DNA of 64,000 bases, taken from NCBI RefSeq assembly GCF_024585265.1, contig NZ_CP036533.1:4907001-4971000 (forward strand), in the 5' to 3' direction. The notes beneath the pieces are model-generated. The model was not told the origin of the DNA. It did not search any database and was given only the letters and a program-made list of their open reading frames with translations. Shown here piece after piece: positions 37,772 to 47,910 of the stretch. Source of the stretch: Bradyrhizobium sp. WBAH42. Lineage in GTDB: Bacteria > Pseudomonadota > Alphaproteobacteria > Rhizobiales > Xanthobacteraceae. The stretch's first letter is position 1. Every line of letters begins with the position of its first letter. The translations under genes and the position numbers were made by a program.

Positions 37772-39076
37772 ATGAACGTTGCTGTGGCAAAGACCGGGGG
37801 CGGCCGCGCGGTGAGCGATCTCTTCGCCAGCGCCGAGGGCCGCTTGCCGGGTTCGCCTGATGTGGCAGCAGTGCGCCGCGAGGCGTTCGAGACCTATGAG
37901 CGTCTCGGCCTGCCGCACCGCCGGATCGAGGAATGGAAATACACCGACCTGCGCGCGCTGGTCGGCGAGATGCTGCCGCTGGCAGCCGCGCCCGATGCCG
38001 CCGCGCTGAAGCGCGCCGCGGACGCGGTCAAGGCGCATGCCATCGCGGGCGCCCGCAAGCTGGTGCTGGTCGACGGCGTGTTCGCAGCCGAGCTTTCCGA
38101 CGTGAAGGCGCTTGTCGCCGAGGCGGGCTTTGAGACTTCGCATGAGGCGCTGGAGAAGGACGCTAGCCTCCTGAAGACCGCATCCACTGATGCGGTGATT
38201 GCGCTGAACGCAGCAATGGCGACCGACGGCGTCATGTTGTCGATTGCGGATGGCGCCCAGCTGTCCGCGCCGATCCAGATCATCCACATCGCGACCGCCG
38301 CGTCGACCTCGGCGTTCACCCGCTCACGGATCGCAGTCGGGAAGGGCGCTCGCGTCACCATCGTCGAGACTTTTGTTGCGGCGGAAGCCAAGGCCTACCA
38401 GGTCAACGACGCCGTCATCGTCTCGGTCGGCGACAACGCCGACGTCGCACATATCCGCCTGATGGACGACGCGCCCGACGCGGTGAACGTCACCTCGCAG
38501 TTCGTCACCATCGGCGCCAATGTGAAGTTCAATTTCTTCAACATGACCACGGGCGCCGCGGTGAGCCGTCTTCAGGGCTTCATCACGCTGGCCGGCGAGG
38601 GCAGTGAGCTCTCGGCCAACGGTGTCAACTTGTTGAAGAAAACCGAGCACGGTGACACCACGCTGGTGGTCGACCACGCCGTGCCGCACTGCGTCAGCCG
38701 CGAGATATTCCGGGCCGTGATCGACGACCGCGCCCATTCGGTGTTCCAGGGCCGCATCATCGTCCGCCCCGACGCGCAGAAGACCGACGGCAAGATGATG
38801 ACCCGGGCGCTGCTGCTGTCGGACGAGGCCGAAGCGGACAACAAGCCCGAGCTGGAAATCTTTGCCGACGACGTCTCGTGTGGCCACGGCGCGACCGCCG
38901 GCGCGCTGGACGAGAGCCTGCTGTTCTATCTGAAGGCCCGCGGCCTGCCGGAGAAGCAGGCCCAGGCGCTGCTGATCCAGGCCTTCGTCGGCGAGGCAAT
39001 CGAGCAGATCGCCGACGATACCTTGCGCGAGCACGTGATCGGCATCGCCGAGCGCTGGCTGGAGCGGCGGTCATGA
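37772..39076 (+). CDS. sufD: SufD subunit of the Fe-S scaffold complex
   Basis: Partner of SufB, required for iron delivery to the scaffold. 434 residues. The central beta-helix and the C-terminal SufBD core are clear: SCGHGATAGALDESLLFYLK and ARGLPEKQAQALLIQAFVGE. N-terminal segment RIEEWKYTDLRALVGEM matches SufD proteins (E-x-W-K-Y-T-x-L). Conserved His in SCGHG is present. Starts 12 bases after sufC and overlaps sufS by four bases (ATGA), so translation is coupled. Confidence 0.95.
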   Translation: MNVAVAKTGGGRAVSDLFASAEGRLPGSPDVAAVRREAFETYERLGLPHRRIEEWKYTDLRALVGEMLPLAAAPDAAALKRAADAVKAHAIAGARKLVLVDGVFAAELSDVKALVAEAGFETSHEALEKDASLLKTASTDAVIALNAAMATDGVMLSIADGAQLSAPIQIIHIATAASTSAFTRSRIAVGKGARVTIVETFVAAEAKAYQVNDAVIVSVGDNADVAHIRLMDDAPDAVNVTSQFVTIGANVKFNFFNMTTGAAVSRLQGFITLAGEGSELSANGVNLLKKTEHGDTTLVVDHAVPHCVSREIFRAVIDDRAHSVFQGRIIVRPDAQKTDGKMMTRALLLSDEAEADNKPELEIFADDVSCGHGATAGALDESLLFYLKARGLPEKQAQALLIQAFVGEAIEQIADDTLREHVIGIAERWLERRS

Positions 39077-40320
39077 GCACGCATCCGGCGGTCAAGAACG
39101 GGGCCTATGACGTTGCGCGCGTGCGCCAAGATTTTCCGGCGCTCGCCATGCAGGTCTACGGCAAGCCGCTCGTTTATCTCGACAACGCCGCCTCGGCGCA
39201 GAAGCCGAGCGCCGTGCTGGACCGCATGACGCAGGCCTATACGTCCGAATACGCCAATGTGCATCGCGGCCTGCACTACCTCGCCAATGCCGCGACAGAG
39301 GCCTATGAGGGCGGCCGCGCCAAGGTGGCGCAGTTCATCAACGCTGCGCGCACCGAGGAAGTGATCTTCACCCGCAATGCGACCGAGGCGATCAACCTGG
39401 TCGCATCCTCCTGGGGTGCCCCCAATATCGGGGAAGGCGACGAGATCGTCATTTCGATCATGGAGCACCACTCCAACATCGTACCCTGGCACTTCCTGAG
39501 GGAGCGCCAGGGCGCGGTGATCAAGTGGGCGCCGGTCGACGACGAGGGCAATTTCCTCATCGACGAGTTCGAGAAGCTCTTGAGCCCGAAGACCAAGCTG
39601 GTCGCGATCACGCAGATGTCGAACGCGCTCGGCACCATCGTGCCGGTCAAGGACGTCGTCAGGATCGCCCATGCCCGCGGCATTCCGGTGCTGGTCGACG
39701 GCAGCCAGGGCGCGGTGCATCTGCCCGTCGACGTCCAGGACATCGGCTGCGACTTCTACGTCTTCACCGGCCACAAGGTCTATGGCCCGACCGGCATCGG
39801 CGTGCTCTGGGCCAAGTACGACCACCTCGTCGCGATGCGCCCCTTCAATGGCGGCGGCGAGATGATCCGCGAGGTCTCGCGCGAGGTCGTCACCTATGGC
39901 GATCCCCCGCACAAGTTCGAGGCCGGCACGCCGGCGATCGTCGAGGCCGTCGGCCTTGGCGCCGCCATCGACTACGTCAATTCGATCGGCAAGGAGCGCA
40001 TCGCCGCCCACGAGGCCGATCTCACCGCCTACGCCCAGGAGAAGCTGCGCGAGATCAACTCGCTGCGGCTGATCGGCACGGCGCGGGGCAAGGGCCCGGT
40101 GATCTCCTTCGAGCTCAAGGGCGCGCATGCCCATGACGTCGCTACAGTGATCGACCGCCAGGGCATCGCGGTGCGCGCCGGCACCCATTGCGTCATGCCG
40201 CTTTTAGAGCGGTTCAACGTCACGGCCACCTGCCGGGCCTCGTTCGGCATGTATAATACGCGGGAAGAAGTCGATCATCTGGCACAGGCGCTGCTGAAGG
40301 CGCGGGATTTGTTCGCATGA
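39073..40320 (+). CDS. sufS: Cysteine desulfurase SufS (group II)
   Basis: PLP-dependent cysteine desulfurase of the SUF pathway. 415 residues from MSTHPAVKNG. Motifs: YLDNAASAQKPSAVLDRM near the start, catalytic PLP lysine in VFTGHKVYGPTGIGVLW, and the active-site Cys in VRAGTHCVMPLLERF (R-x-G-x-x-C). Group II desulfurases usually work with SufE or SufU; none is in the window. The start overlaps sufD and the end overlaps sufT, both by ATGA. Confidence 0.96.
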   Translation: MSTHPAVKNGAYDVARVRQDFPALAMQVYGKPLVYLDNAASAQKPSAVLDRMTQAYTSEYANVHRGLHYLANAATEAYEGGRAKVAQFINAARTEEVIFTRNATEAINLVASSWGAPNIGEGDEIVISIMEHHSNIVPWHFLRERQGAVIKWAPVDDEGNFLIDEFEKLLSPKTKLVAITQMSNALGTIVPVKDVVRIAHARGIPVLVDGSQGAVHLPVDVQDIGCDFYVFTGHKVYGPTGIGVLWAKYDHLVAMRPFNGGGEMIREVSREVVTYGDPPHKFEAGTPAIVEAVGLGAAIDYVNSIGKERIAAHEADLTAYAQEKLREINSLRLIGTARGKGPVISFELKGAHAHDVATVIDRQGIAVRAGTHCVMPLLERFNVTATCRASFGMYNTREEVDHLAQALLKARDLFA

Positions 40321-40688
40321 GTGACACGGCCGAAATCAAAGCCAATCCGATGGAGACTCGTTCGGCGCTGCCGCCGGAGGAGACCGAGCGTCTCACCACC
40401 GAGATCATCGCCGGGCTCAAGACCGTGTTCGATCCGGAAATTCCGGCCGACATCTACGAGCTCGGCCTGATCTACAAGGTCGAGATCAAGGACGACCGCT
40501 CGGTGGACGTCCAGATGACGCTGACGACGCCGAATTGTCCGGCCGCAGGCGAGCTGCCGACCATGGTCGAGAACGCGGTCGCCAGCGTCCCCGGCGTCGG
40601 CGTGGTTGACGTCAAGGTCGTCTGGGAGCCGCCGTGGTCGCCCGAGCGCATGAGCGACGAGGCGCGCCTCGTGCTGAACATGTGGTGA
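40317..40688 (+). CDS. sufT: SufT, DUF59/MIP18-family Fe-S assembly factor
   Basis: 123 residues. The DUF59 (MIP18) domain shows TVFDPEIPADIYELGLIYKV, the motif D-P-E-I-P-x-x-I-x-x-L-G-L, and a cysteine in LTTPNCPAAGELP. These proteins help maturation of Fe-S proteins, probably in transferring clusters. The start overlaps sufS by four bases. The next gene starts 49 bases on. Confidence 0.93.
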   Translation: MSDTAEIKANPMETRSALPPEETERLTTEIIAGLKTVFDPEIPADIYELGLIYKVEIKDDRSVDVQMTLTTPNCPAAGELPTMVENAVASVPGVGVVDVKVVWEPPWSPERMSDEARLVLNMW

Positions 40689-40737
40689 CGGCCTCGGCCC
40701 GCATTGAATTCGCTCCGCAACGGACCACATAAACAAC

Positions 40738-41139
40738 ATGACCCAGGCGACACCAGCATCCTCCACTCCGAAGCCGCGGCGTCCGCGCCCGCAGGTGATG
40801 CGGCTGACGGACGCTGCTGCCCAGCGCATCACCGAGCTGACCCAGCGCGCCGATTCCGAGATCGTGGGCCTGCGAGTCGGCGTCAAGAACGGCGGCTGCG
40901 CCGGCCAGTCCTACACGGTCGAATACGCCCACGAGATCCGCCCGACCGACGAGGTCGTCGAGGACAAGGGCGTCAAGATCCTGGTCGATCCCAAGGCCGT
41001 GCTGTTCCTGCTCGGCACCGAGATGGACTACAAGGCCGACAAGATGCAGGCCCAGTTCGTCTTCAACAATCCCAACCAGATCTCCGCCTGCGGCTGCGGC
41101 GAATCGGTCGAGCTGCGGCCGGCCAAGATCGACGGGTAA
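40738..41139 (+). CDS. sufA: A-type Fe-S carrier (SufA/IscA family)
   Basis: 133 residues. The HesB-like domain has the three cluster cysteines: one in VKNGGCAGQSYTVEY and two in SACGCGESVEL. The first 20 residues are a Pro/Thr-rich, likely disordered extension beyond the usual A-type length (about 107). It carries clusters from SufBCD to target proteins. Last gene of the suf series; a large palindromic repeat starts 17 bases after its stop and may end the transcript. Confidence 0.94.
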   Translation: MTQATPASSTPKPRRPRPQVMRLTDAAAQRITELTQRADSEIVGLRVGVKNGGCAGQSYTVEYAHEIRPTDEVVEDKGVKILVDPKAVLFLLGTEMDYKADKMQAQFVFNNPNQISACGCGESVELRPAKIDG

Positions 41140-41155
41140 TTAGCCTAACGCTCCG

Positions 41156-41280
41156 CTCTCGTGTCCCGGACGCGCTGCAGCGCGCTTGCGCTGCTGCGCA
41201 GAGCCGGGACCCACGCTATGGTCTGGGCCCCGGCTCTGCACCGCAGCGTTATAGGCTGCGCTGCGTCCGGGGCACGAGAG
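41156..41280. repeat. Long nested palindromic repeat, family C copy 1
   Basis: Outer arms CTCTCGTGTCCCGGACGC (41156-41173) and its complement at 41263-41280 differ by one base. Inner arms GCAGAGCCGGG and CCCGGCTCTGC nest within. The family also appears at 59217-59356. It lies between sufA and the tfoX-like gene, where it can act as a transcription end. Confidence 0.85.
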
Positions 41281-41289
41281 AGCGTGAGC

Positions 41290-41709
41290 ATGGACCGCGA
41301 ATTCCTGATCGACCTGTTCGCCGATTTCGGCCCGGTCACCTTCCGAAAAATGTTCTCGGGCTTCGGCATCTCCGCCGACGGCGTCAATTTCGCGCTGTCA
41401 CTGCGCGCCGGCCTGTTCTTCCGCGCCGACGAGACGACCATTCCCGATTTCGAAGCCGAAGGCTCGAAGCCGTTCCAGTATTCGACCCGCGCCAAGACCG
41501 TGGTGGTGAATTCCTACTGGGAGCTGCCGGCGCGCCTGTTCGATGATTCCGCAGAGCTGGCGCAATGGGCGAGGGCGGCGCTCGCCGCGGCGCAGCGCGC
41601 CAAGGTGAAGAAACGACCGAAGGCGAAGAAGCCGGCGGCGAAGAAGGTTGCGCCGAAGAAGCGTCTGGCGAAGAAGGTTGCCAAGAAGACGGTGCGTAGG
41701 GTGGGTTAG
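41290..41709 (+). CDS. TfoX/Sxy N-terminal domain protein with lysine-rich tail
   Basis: 139 residues. The TfoX N-terminal domain (MDREFLIDLFADFGPVTFRK, then SGFGISADGVNFALSL and YWELPARLFDD) covers residues 1-95. The remaining ~45 residues are Lys/Ala repeats (KKRPKAKKPAAKKVAPKKR) resembling histone H1-like DNA-binding tails. TfoX is a competence regulator in gammaproteobacteria; in alphaproteobacteria these single-domain versions have unknown roles. The last codons (R-V-G-stop) lie in the left arm of a 30-bp inverted repeat. Start ATG 41290. Confidence 0.85.
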   Translation: MDREFLIDLFADFGPVTFRKMFSGFGISADGVNFALSLRAGLFFRADETTIPDFEAEGSKPFQYSTRAKTVVVNSYWELPARLFDDSAELAQWARAALAAAQRAKVKKRPKAKKPAAKKVAPKKRLAKKVAKKTVRRVG

Positions 41710-41780
41710 CGCAGCGTAACCCACCACTTCATCCATCTTGATAGACAAGAGGTGGGTTACGCTGCGCTAACCCACCCTAC
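41696..41780. repeat. Perfect 30-bp inverted repeat between convergent genes
   Basis: Left arm 41696-41725 and right arm 41751-41780 are exact reverse complements (core GGGTGGGTTAGCGCAGCG), with a 25-base loop. The left arm includes the stop codon of the tfoX-like gene. GGTGGGTTA-CGC repeats of this type are widespread in Bradyrhizobium-like genomes. It separates the convergent tfoX-like and GGDEF genes. Confidence 0.9.
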
Positions 41781-41797
41781 AAATGCGAGGATGAACG

Positions 41798-42865
41798 TCA
41801 CGCCACCCGGCTGTGGCTCTCGATCGCGAATTCCGGATCGGCTTCGCAGATCACGCGGTTGCGGCCGTTGCGCTTGGCGGCGTAGAGGCAGGCGTCCGCA
41901 CGCTCGATCAGCGCGTCGGTGTCGTCGCCCTCCCTCAGCATGGAAACGCCGACGGAGATGGTGACGCGGCCGAGGATCTCGCCGGTCGATTTCTTCTTCA
42001 ATTCCTTCGCCATCACGGCGCGGCGGATGTGATCGGCCACCGTGAGCGCCTGGCGCATCGCGGTGTTGGGCAGCACCACCGCAAATTCCTCGCCGCCGTA
42101 GCGCGCGGTGATATCCTGGCCCTTGATGGTCTGCTTGAGCGAAAGGCCGACGAGCCGCAGCACCTGGTCGCCGGTGAGATGGCCGTAGGAATCGTTGAAC
42201 GACTTGAAGTGATCGATGTCGAACAGCAGCAGCGACAGCGGCTCGCCCGAGGCGAGCGCGCTCTGCACAGCCATGCCGATCATGCGGTCGAAATATTTGC
42301 GATTTCCCAGGCCCGTGAGCGGATCGGTCAGGCTCTCGGCGCGGATCGCCTCCAGGCTCTGCTGGAGATTGCTGATCTCGTTCTTGGACAGCGTCAGACG
42401 GTCTTCCAGCGCCTTGTTGGCCTCGCGCATCTCGCTGGTCGAGCGCAGCAGGGTCTCGACGATCGCCTTGATCTGGTCACGGCTCTCGGCCGACGACAGT
42501 TTCTCGGTCGCACCCGAGAGGCTGGTATCGTAGGCCCCGGTCATGCCGAGCGCCTCGCCGAGCACCTTCACCACGTCGTCGATCTCGCCGACGACGCGCG
42601 CGCCGACCTTGTCGATGCGGTCGGTGGTCTTGATGTGGGAGAGATAGGTCTCGTAGATCTGCTCGAGATCGGCTTCGGTCAGCTTGCCGCTGCGCGCCAG
42701 CGTCTCATTGATGATCTTGTTGAGCGGTGCGTTGTAGCCGGTCGCATAGACGTACCAAATCTCGTAATTGCGGGGAATGGCGGTCTGTCGCAGCGATCGG
42801 ATCTGGCCGAGCGCCACCTCGGCGAACGCCATCGTGCGTTCGTGTTCGTCGAGCACCTTGATCAC
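41798..42865 (-). CDS. Diguanylate cyclase (GGDEF domain, GGEEF variant)
   Basis: Makes cyclic di-GMP from two GTP. The C-terminal GGDEF domain (about 185-345) has LTDPLTGLGNRKYFDRM and the active-site ARYGGEEFAVVLP. The I-site position reads K-G-Q-D, not R-x-x-D, so product inhibition may be weak. The N-terminal 170 residues are helical and cytoplasmic (IWYVYATGYNAPLNKIINET, a family often placed before GGDEF), ending in a coiled coil. GTG 42863-42865 with GGGGA a few bases upstream is preferred over TTG 42907 or ATG 42895, which would add up to 14 residues. Signal unknown. Confidence 0.9.
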   Translation of the reverse strand: MIKVLDEHERTMAFAEVALGQIRSLRQTAIPRNYEIWYVYATGYNAPLNKIINETLARSGKLTEADLEQIYETYLSHIKTTDRIDKVGARVVGEIDDVVKVLGEALGMTGAYDTSLSGATEKLSSAESRDQIKAIVETLLRSTSEMREANKALEDRLTLSKNEISNLQQSLEAIRAESLTDPLTGLGNRKYFDRMIGMAVQSALASGEPLSLLLFDIDHFKSFNDSYGHLTGDQVLRLVGLSLKQTIKGQDITARYGGEEFAVVLPNTAMRQALTVADHIRRAVMAKELKKKSTGEILGRVTISVGVSMLREGDDTDALIERADACLYAAKRNGRNRVICEADPEFAIESHSRVA

Positions 42866-43031
42866 GGAACATCCCCACAGCGGCCGACGCGCCATCGACC
42901 GCAGCAATGCTTAAATTATGTTCGTAGGCTAACGGACGATTGTGAACACCCCGTAAATATACGTTCACGGGCGCATCCAAATAATTGCAAAGCGAGGATT
43001 TTCAACCGAAGTCAGGTAGTACCGGCGCGCG

Positions 43032-44540
<1,509 letters not shown>

Positions 44541-44825
44541 TGAGCCTCTGGTCGAAACCGCCGTTCGGAATCGAGGGTAATAAGGCTGTCGCGTTCCACC
44601 CCGAAACGGCGCGCTCTCAAAGAAGCTGGGGGTGCTGACTCACGCGAACAAAGCGCAAGGCTCAGGAATCGCTCTTCGATCTGAGCCGCGTCGACCCGGA
44701 ACATAGGCGGGAATTGGCCAAAGTCAATGGAGCGGGCGCGGGAAGAGCCTAAAAAACCTGAGGTTTTTGCCCAAATCACGGGCGCGGCTCGGGTTTTCCC
44801 CCGAGGACCTCGCCCAAGACAGCAG

Positions 44826-45803
44826 CTAGCGCCCCTCCGTGCCCTTGTCGGTCCCCTTGGCCCGGAAGTCGCCGGGGGCCATGCCATAGGCGGCGTTGAA
44901 CACCCGGTAATAGGTCGCGAGGCTCTCGAAGCCGCACGAGGCCGCGATATCAGCGATCAGCCGCTCCGGCGCCTCGCGCAGGAGGCGGCGGCTCTGATTC
45001 AGGCGCTCGTCGGTCACCGTCTGGGAGAAGCTCTTTTCCGCCATCTCGAACAGCATGTGCAGGTGACGCACGGAGACGCCGAGCAGGTCGGCCACCATGG
45101 CCGGTGCCAGATTGGGGTCCTCAAGGTGGCGCACGATCAGCCGCCGGGCTTGCGAGAGACGGGCGGTCCGCAGCGCCTGCTGTCCCCGACGGCTGCCGGG
45201 CCGCACGACGCCGCGCTCGATCAGCGCCAGATGGGCCAAAGCCTGGACCAAGGAGGTCTGGACGGCAGAGGCCGCATCGTCCGCGGCAATCTCGCCGAGA
45301 TCGGCAAAGCAGGCTGCGAGCAGGGGCACCAGGGCCGGATCGTTGAAGGTCCTGGGCGCAAGCTCGCGCATGCGCTTGTCCTGCACCGGGATGCTGCTCA
45401 CGGGGATCTTGAGGATCCGCAGGTGGAACCCCCCGGTGCCCAGCGGCGCGGTGCGGTAGGGCAGGTCGGTATGGCTGGTGGCGAAGCTGCCATTGGCAAT
45501 CGCAAAGTCGCTCGTGCGCATGCCGCCGAACCAGCCGCCGCTGCCGAGCTGCTGGTAGACGCAGATCGCCTCACCCGGGGCGTAGGCGATGTCCGCCGCG
45601 CTGCGCTCGACCGCGTAGGGCGAGGCCTTCAGCTCGACGAGGCCGGCGCCGACCAGCTGACGCAGCGAGAATTCGCCGAAAAAGTCCGCGCGCCGCTCGC
45701 GCGCGAGCTCGGCGGTGACGCCGAACAATCCCCTGGCGCGCACCTCGCGCCAATAGTCGAACCGATCCTTCGGGTCGACCTCGTCCGTACACCAGTGCAA
45801 CAC
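44826..45803 (-). CDS. AraC family transcriptional regulator
   Basis: 325 residues. An N-terminal cupin-like ligand domain (AraC_binding_2 type; DRFDYWREVRARGLFGVTAE at the start) precedes two C-terminal helix-turn-helix motifs: RLIVRHLEDPNLAPAMVADL followed by LGVSVRHLHMLFE, and ERLIADIAASCGFESLATYY followed by RVFNAAYGMAPGDFR. The second motif, G-F-E-S-L-A-T-Y-Y-R-V-F, is the AraC signature. It is divergent from the secreted caspase-like gene, with about 200 bases between. Effector and targets unknown. Confidence 0.92.
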   Translation of the reverse strand: MLHWCTDEVDPKDRFDYWREVRARGLFGVTAELARERRADFFGEFSLRQLVGAGLVELKASPYAVERSAADIAYAPGEAICVYQQLGSGGWFGGMRTSDFAIANGSFATSHTDLPYRTAPLGTGGFHLRILKIPVSSIPVQDKRMRELAPRTFNDPALVPLLAACFADLGEIAADDAASAVQTSLVQALAHLALIERGVVRPGSRRGQQALRTARLSQARRLIVRHLEDPNLAPAMVADLLGVSVRHLHMLFEMAEKSFSQTVTDERLNQSRRLLREAPERLIADIAASCGFESLATYYRVFNAAYGMAPGDFRAKGTDKGTEGR

Positions 45804-46009
45804 GGCAGTCCCTCGCTTGCGGCGAAATTATCCAAAGGGAAACAGATTCCAGCGGAATCGGCCATAGGCCGATCGTGCTATCGGAGCCCGAGGTCCCTTG
45901 AACCGTCATCTGGTCTCGGCCGACTATCACACAGCGGCGGGGGGGGGGTCCCATGAACTGCCGTTCGAAGAATCGGCGGCAGGGCCGGTTCTGCAACAGG
46001 AATTTTGCG

Positions 46010-47524
46010 ATGACGCGTCGGCTTTTCAGAATTCTGGCGGCCCTTGGCCTCGCAGCAAGCCTGAGCGGCTTCGCCGCGCCAGCCTGTGCCGAGAAGCGCG
46101 TCGCGCTCGTCGTCGGCAACAACGACTACAAGAACGTGCCGAAGCTGCTCAAGGCCGTCAACGACGCCCGCACCATGGGCGACACGCTGAAGCAGCTCGG
46201 CTTCTCGGTGATGGTCGCCGAGAACCAGAGCCGGCAGCAATTCTCCGAGACGCTGCTCGCCTTCGACAAGGCGATCGAGCCCGGCGACACCGCGTTCTTC
46301 TTCTATGCCGGCCACGGCTTCGAGATCGCCGGCCAGAACTATCTGCTGCCGACCGACGTGCCGGCGGCGACCGAAGGGCAGGAAGAGCTGGTGCGCGACG
46401 CCTCGATCCTGGCCGACCGCATCGTCGAGCGGCTTCAGAACAAGAAGGCACGGACCTCGATCCTGGTGTTCGATGCCTGCCGCAACAATCCGTTCGAGCG
46501 CAAGGGCACCCGCGCGGTCGCCGGCGGCGGCGGGCTCGCGCCGATGACGCAGCTGCCCGAGGGCGTGTTCTCGGTGTTCTCCGCGGGTCCCCGCCAGACC
46601 GCGCTCGATCGGCTCTCCAATGACGACGCCAATCCGAATTCGGTGTTCACGCGCACTTTCGCCAAGGAGCTGCTCAAGCCCGGCGAGAATCTGGTTCAGG
46701 TGGCGCAGCGGACCCGCCGTGCCGTCAGCGAGATGGCCGATACCGTGAAGCACAGGCAGGTGCCGGTCTATTTCGACCAGATGGTCGACGATGTCTTCCT
46801 CAGCGGCCTCGCCAAGGACGCCGTCGCGCGTTCGGACGACCCGCCGCCGCAGAAGCTCGCGGCGCTGCCGCCGGTGTCGGTGCCGCAGATGCCCAAGGAG
46901 GAGACCCTCAACGCGCCGATCGCGAGCTTCTCGCGGCACAATGGCGGCTGGAGCGTGACGTTCTCCTTCGCCGATCCGACGCTCGGCATTTCCTGGCGCA
47001 TGGCCGGCGCGGGCGATTTCCGCGAGACCGGCTTCATCGACACGCTTGATCCGCGCACGCGCAAGCGGATGCCGAACCCGTCGATCGAGCTGCCGCCGGA
47101 TGCGCAGGCCGGCACCATCGAGGTTCGCTACGTCGACCAGTCCGGCGACATGCAGGGCCCGTTCCCGATCAGGTTCGATCCCGAGGCCGCGCTGATCCGC
47201 GACCAGCGCAAGATCCTCGACATGACCTCGACGAGCTGGTTGTCGTTCCGCGAGTTCAACGGGCTGCTCGTCTATTACACCCACCTCGTCTCCTATCGCT
47301 GCGCCATCCGCGAGGTGCGCATCGGCATCGACACCGCCGTGCCCAATCAGGTGCTGAAGATGCCGGCCTGCGACATGCGTGATCCCAGCGCGGTCAGCGC
47401 CGTCATGCCGCTCTACATGAAGCTCGCGCCAAGCACGAAATCCGTCTCGGTCGAGCTGACCTATCGCGACGGCAGCGTGTCGGAGATCAAGAGCTTCAGG
47501 AGCGCGAACCGGAGTAACAATTGA
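46010..47524 (+). CDS. Secreted caspase-like protein (peptidase C14 family)
   Basis: 504 residues from MTRRLFRILAALGLAASLSG, a signal peptide ending near AACAE. Caspase (C14) domain about 29-260: KRVALVVGNNDYKNVP at the first strand, catalytic histidine H102 in FFFYAGHGFE and cysteine C157 in ILVFDACRNNPF. The dyad is intact. The C-terminal ~240 residues form beta-rich repeats of unknown function (WSVTFSFADPTLGISWRMAG). Metacaspase-like enzymes cut after Arg/Lys or Asp; specificity not assigned. The start at ATG 46010 follows CAGGA and gives the signal peptide. Acts in periplasm or outside. Two small secreted protein genes follow. Confidence 0.9.
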   Translation: MTRRLFRILAALGLAASLSGFAAPACAEKRVALVVGNNDYKNVPKLLKAVNDARTMGDTLKQLGFSVMVAENQSRQQFSETLLAFDKAIEPGDTAFFFYAGHGFEIAGQNYLLPTDVPAATEGQEELVRDASILADRIVERLQNKKARTSILVFDACRNNPFERKGTRAVAGGGGLAPMTQLPEGVFSVFSAGPRQTALDRLSNDDANPNSVFTRTFAKELLKPGENLVQVAQRTRRAVSEMADTVKHRQVPVYFDQMVDDVFLSGLAKDAVARSDDPPPQKLAALPPVSVPQMPKEETLNAPIASFSRHNGGWSVTFSFADPTLGISWRMAGAGDFRETGFIDTLDPRTRKRMPNPSIELPPDAQAGTIEVRYVDQSGDMQGPFPIRFDPEAALIRDQRKILDMTSTSWLSFREFNGLLVYYTHLVSYRCAIREVRIGIDTAVPNQVLKMPACDMRDPSAVSAVMPLYMKLAPSTKSVSVELTYRDGSVSEIKSFRSANRSNN

Positions 47525-47617
47525 GCGGCTGTTCGGCCGGCGGATTGTGACAGGATCACCTTACGGCGTGAACGAAGTTAAATCGGACAGGTCAAGGTGA
47601 AAGTGCTAGAGCCGGGG

Positions 47618-47833
47618 ATGACAAAATTCATCATCGCAGCGTTCCTTACGACGCTTCCGGTTCTGGCCCAAACGACTGCGGCCCCCGGCGCGCCGCCACT
47701 CACCGACCGCGAACGCGTCCAAGCGGATCGTGCGAAAGCCGCTGAAGAAGAGAGGGTCGCTCCGATCACCCGACCCTGGGATCGCGACGCTGACGGCAAG
47801 CGCCCGTGGGAACGGAAGTCGCAAAAGCCCTGA
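47618..47833 (+). CDS. Small secreted protein (71 aa)
   Basis: From MTKFIIAAFLTTLPVLAQ, a cleavable signal peptide ending near AQ. The mature ~53 residues are charged (LTDRERVQADRAKAAEEERV, then WDRDADGKRPWERKSQK). A GTG at 47597 with AGG upstream is an alternative start adding seven residues. No family is recognised. The gene is the first of two small secreted proteins after the caspase-like gene. Confidence 0.6.
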   Translation: MTKFIIAAFLTTLPVLAQTTAAPGAPPLTDRERVQADRAKAAEEERVAPITRPWDRDADGKRPWERKSQKP

Positions 47834-47910
47834 GGCAAGCGAACGTCGAGTCTCTCGGAAGGAACTACTCCTGCTGACTCGGATTGTCTGCCAAACCAGG
47901 GAGACGATCC

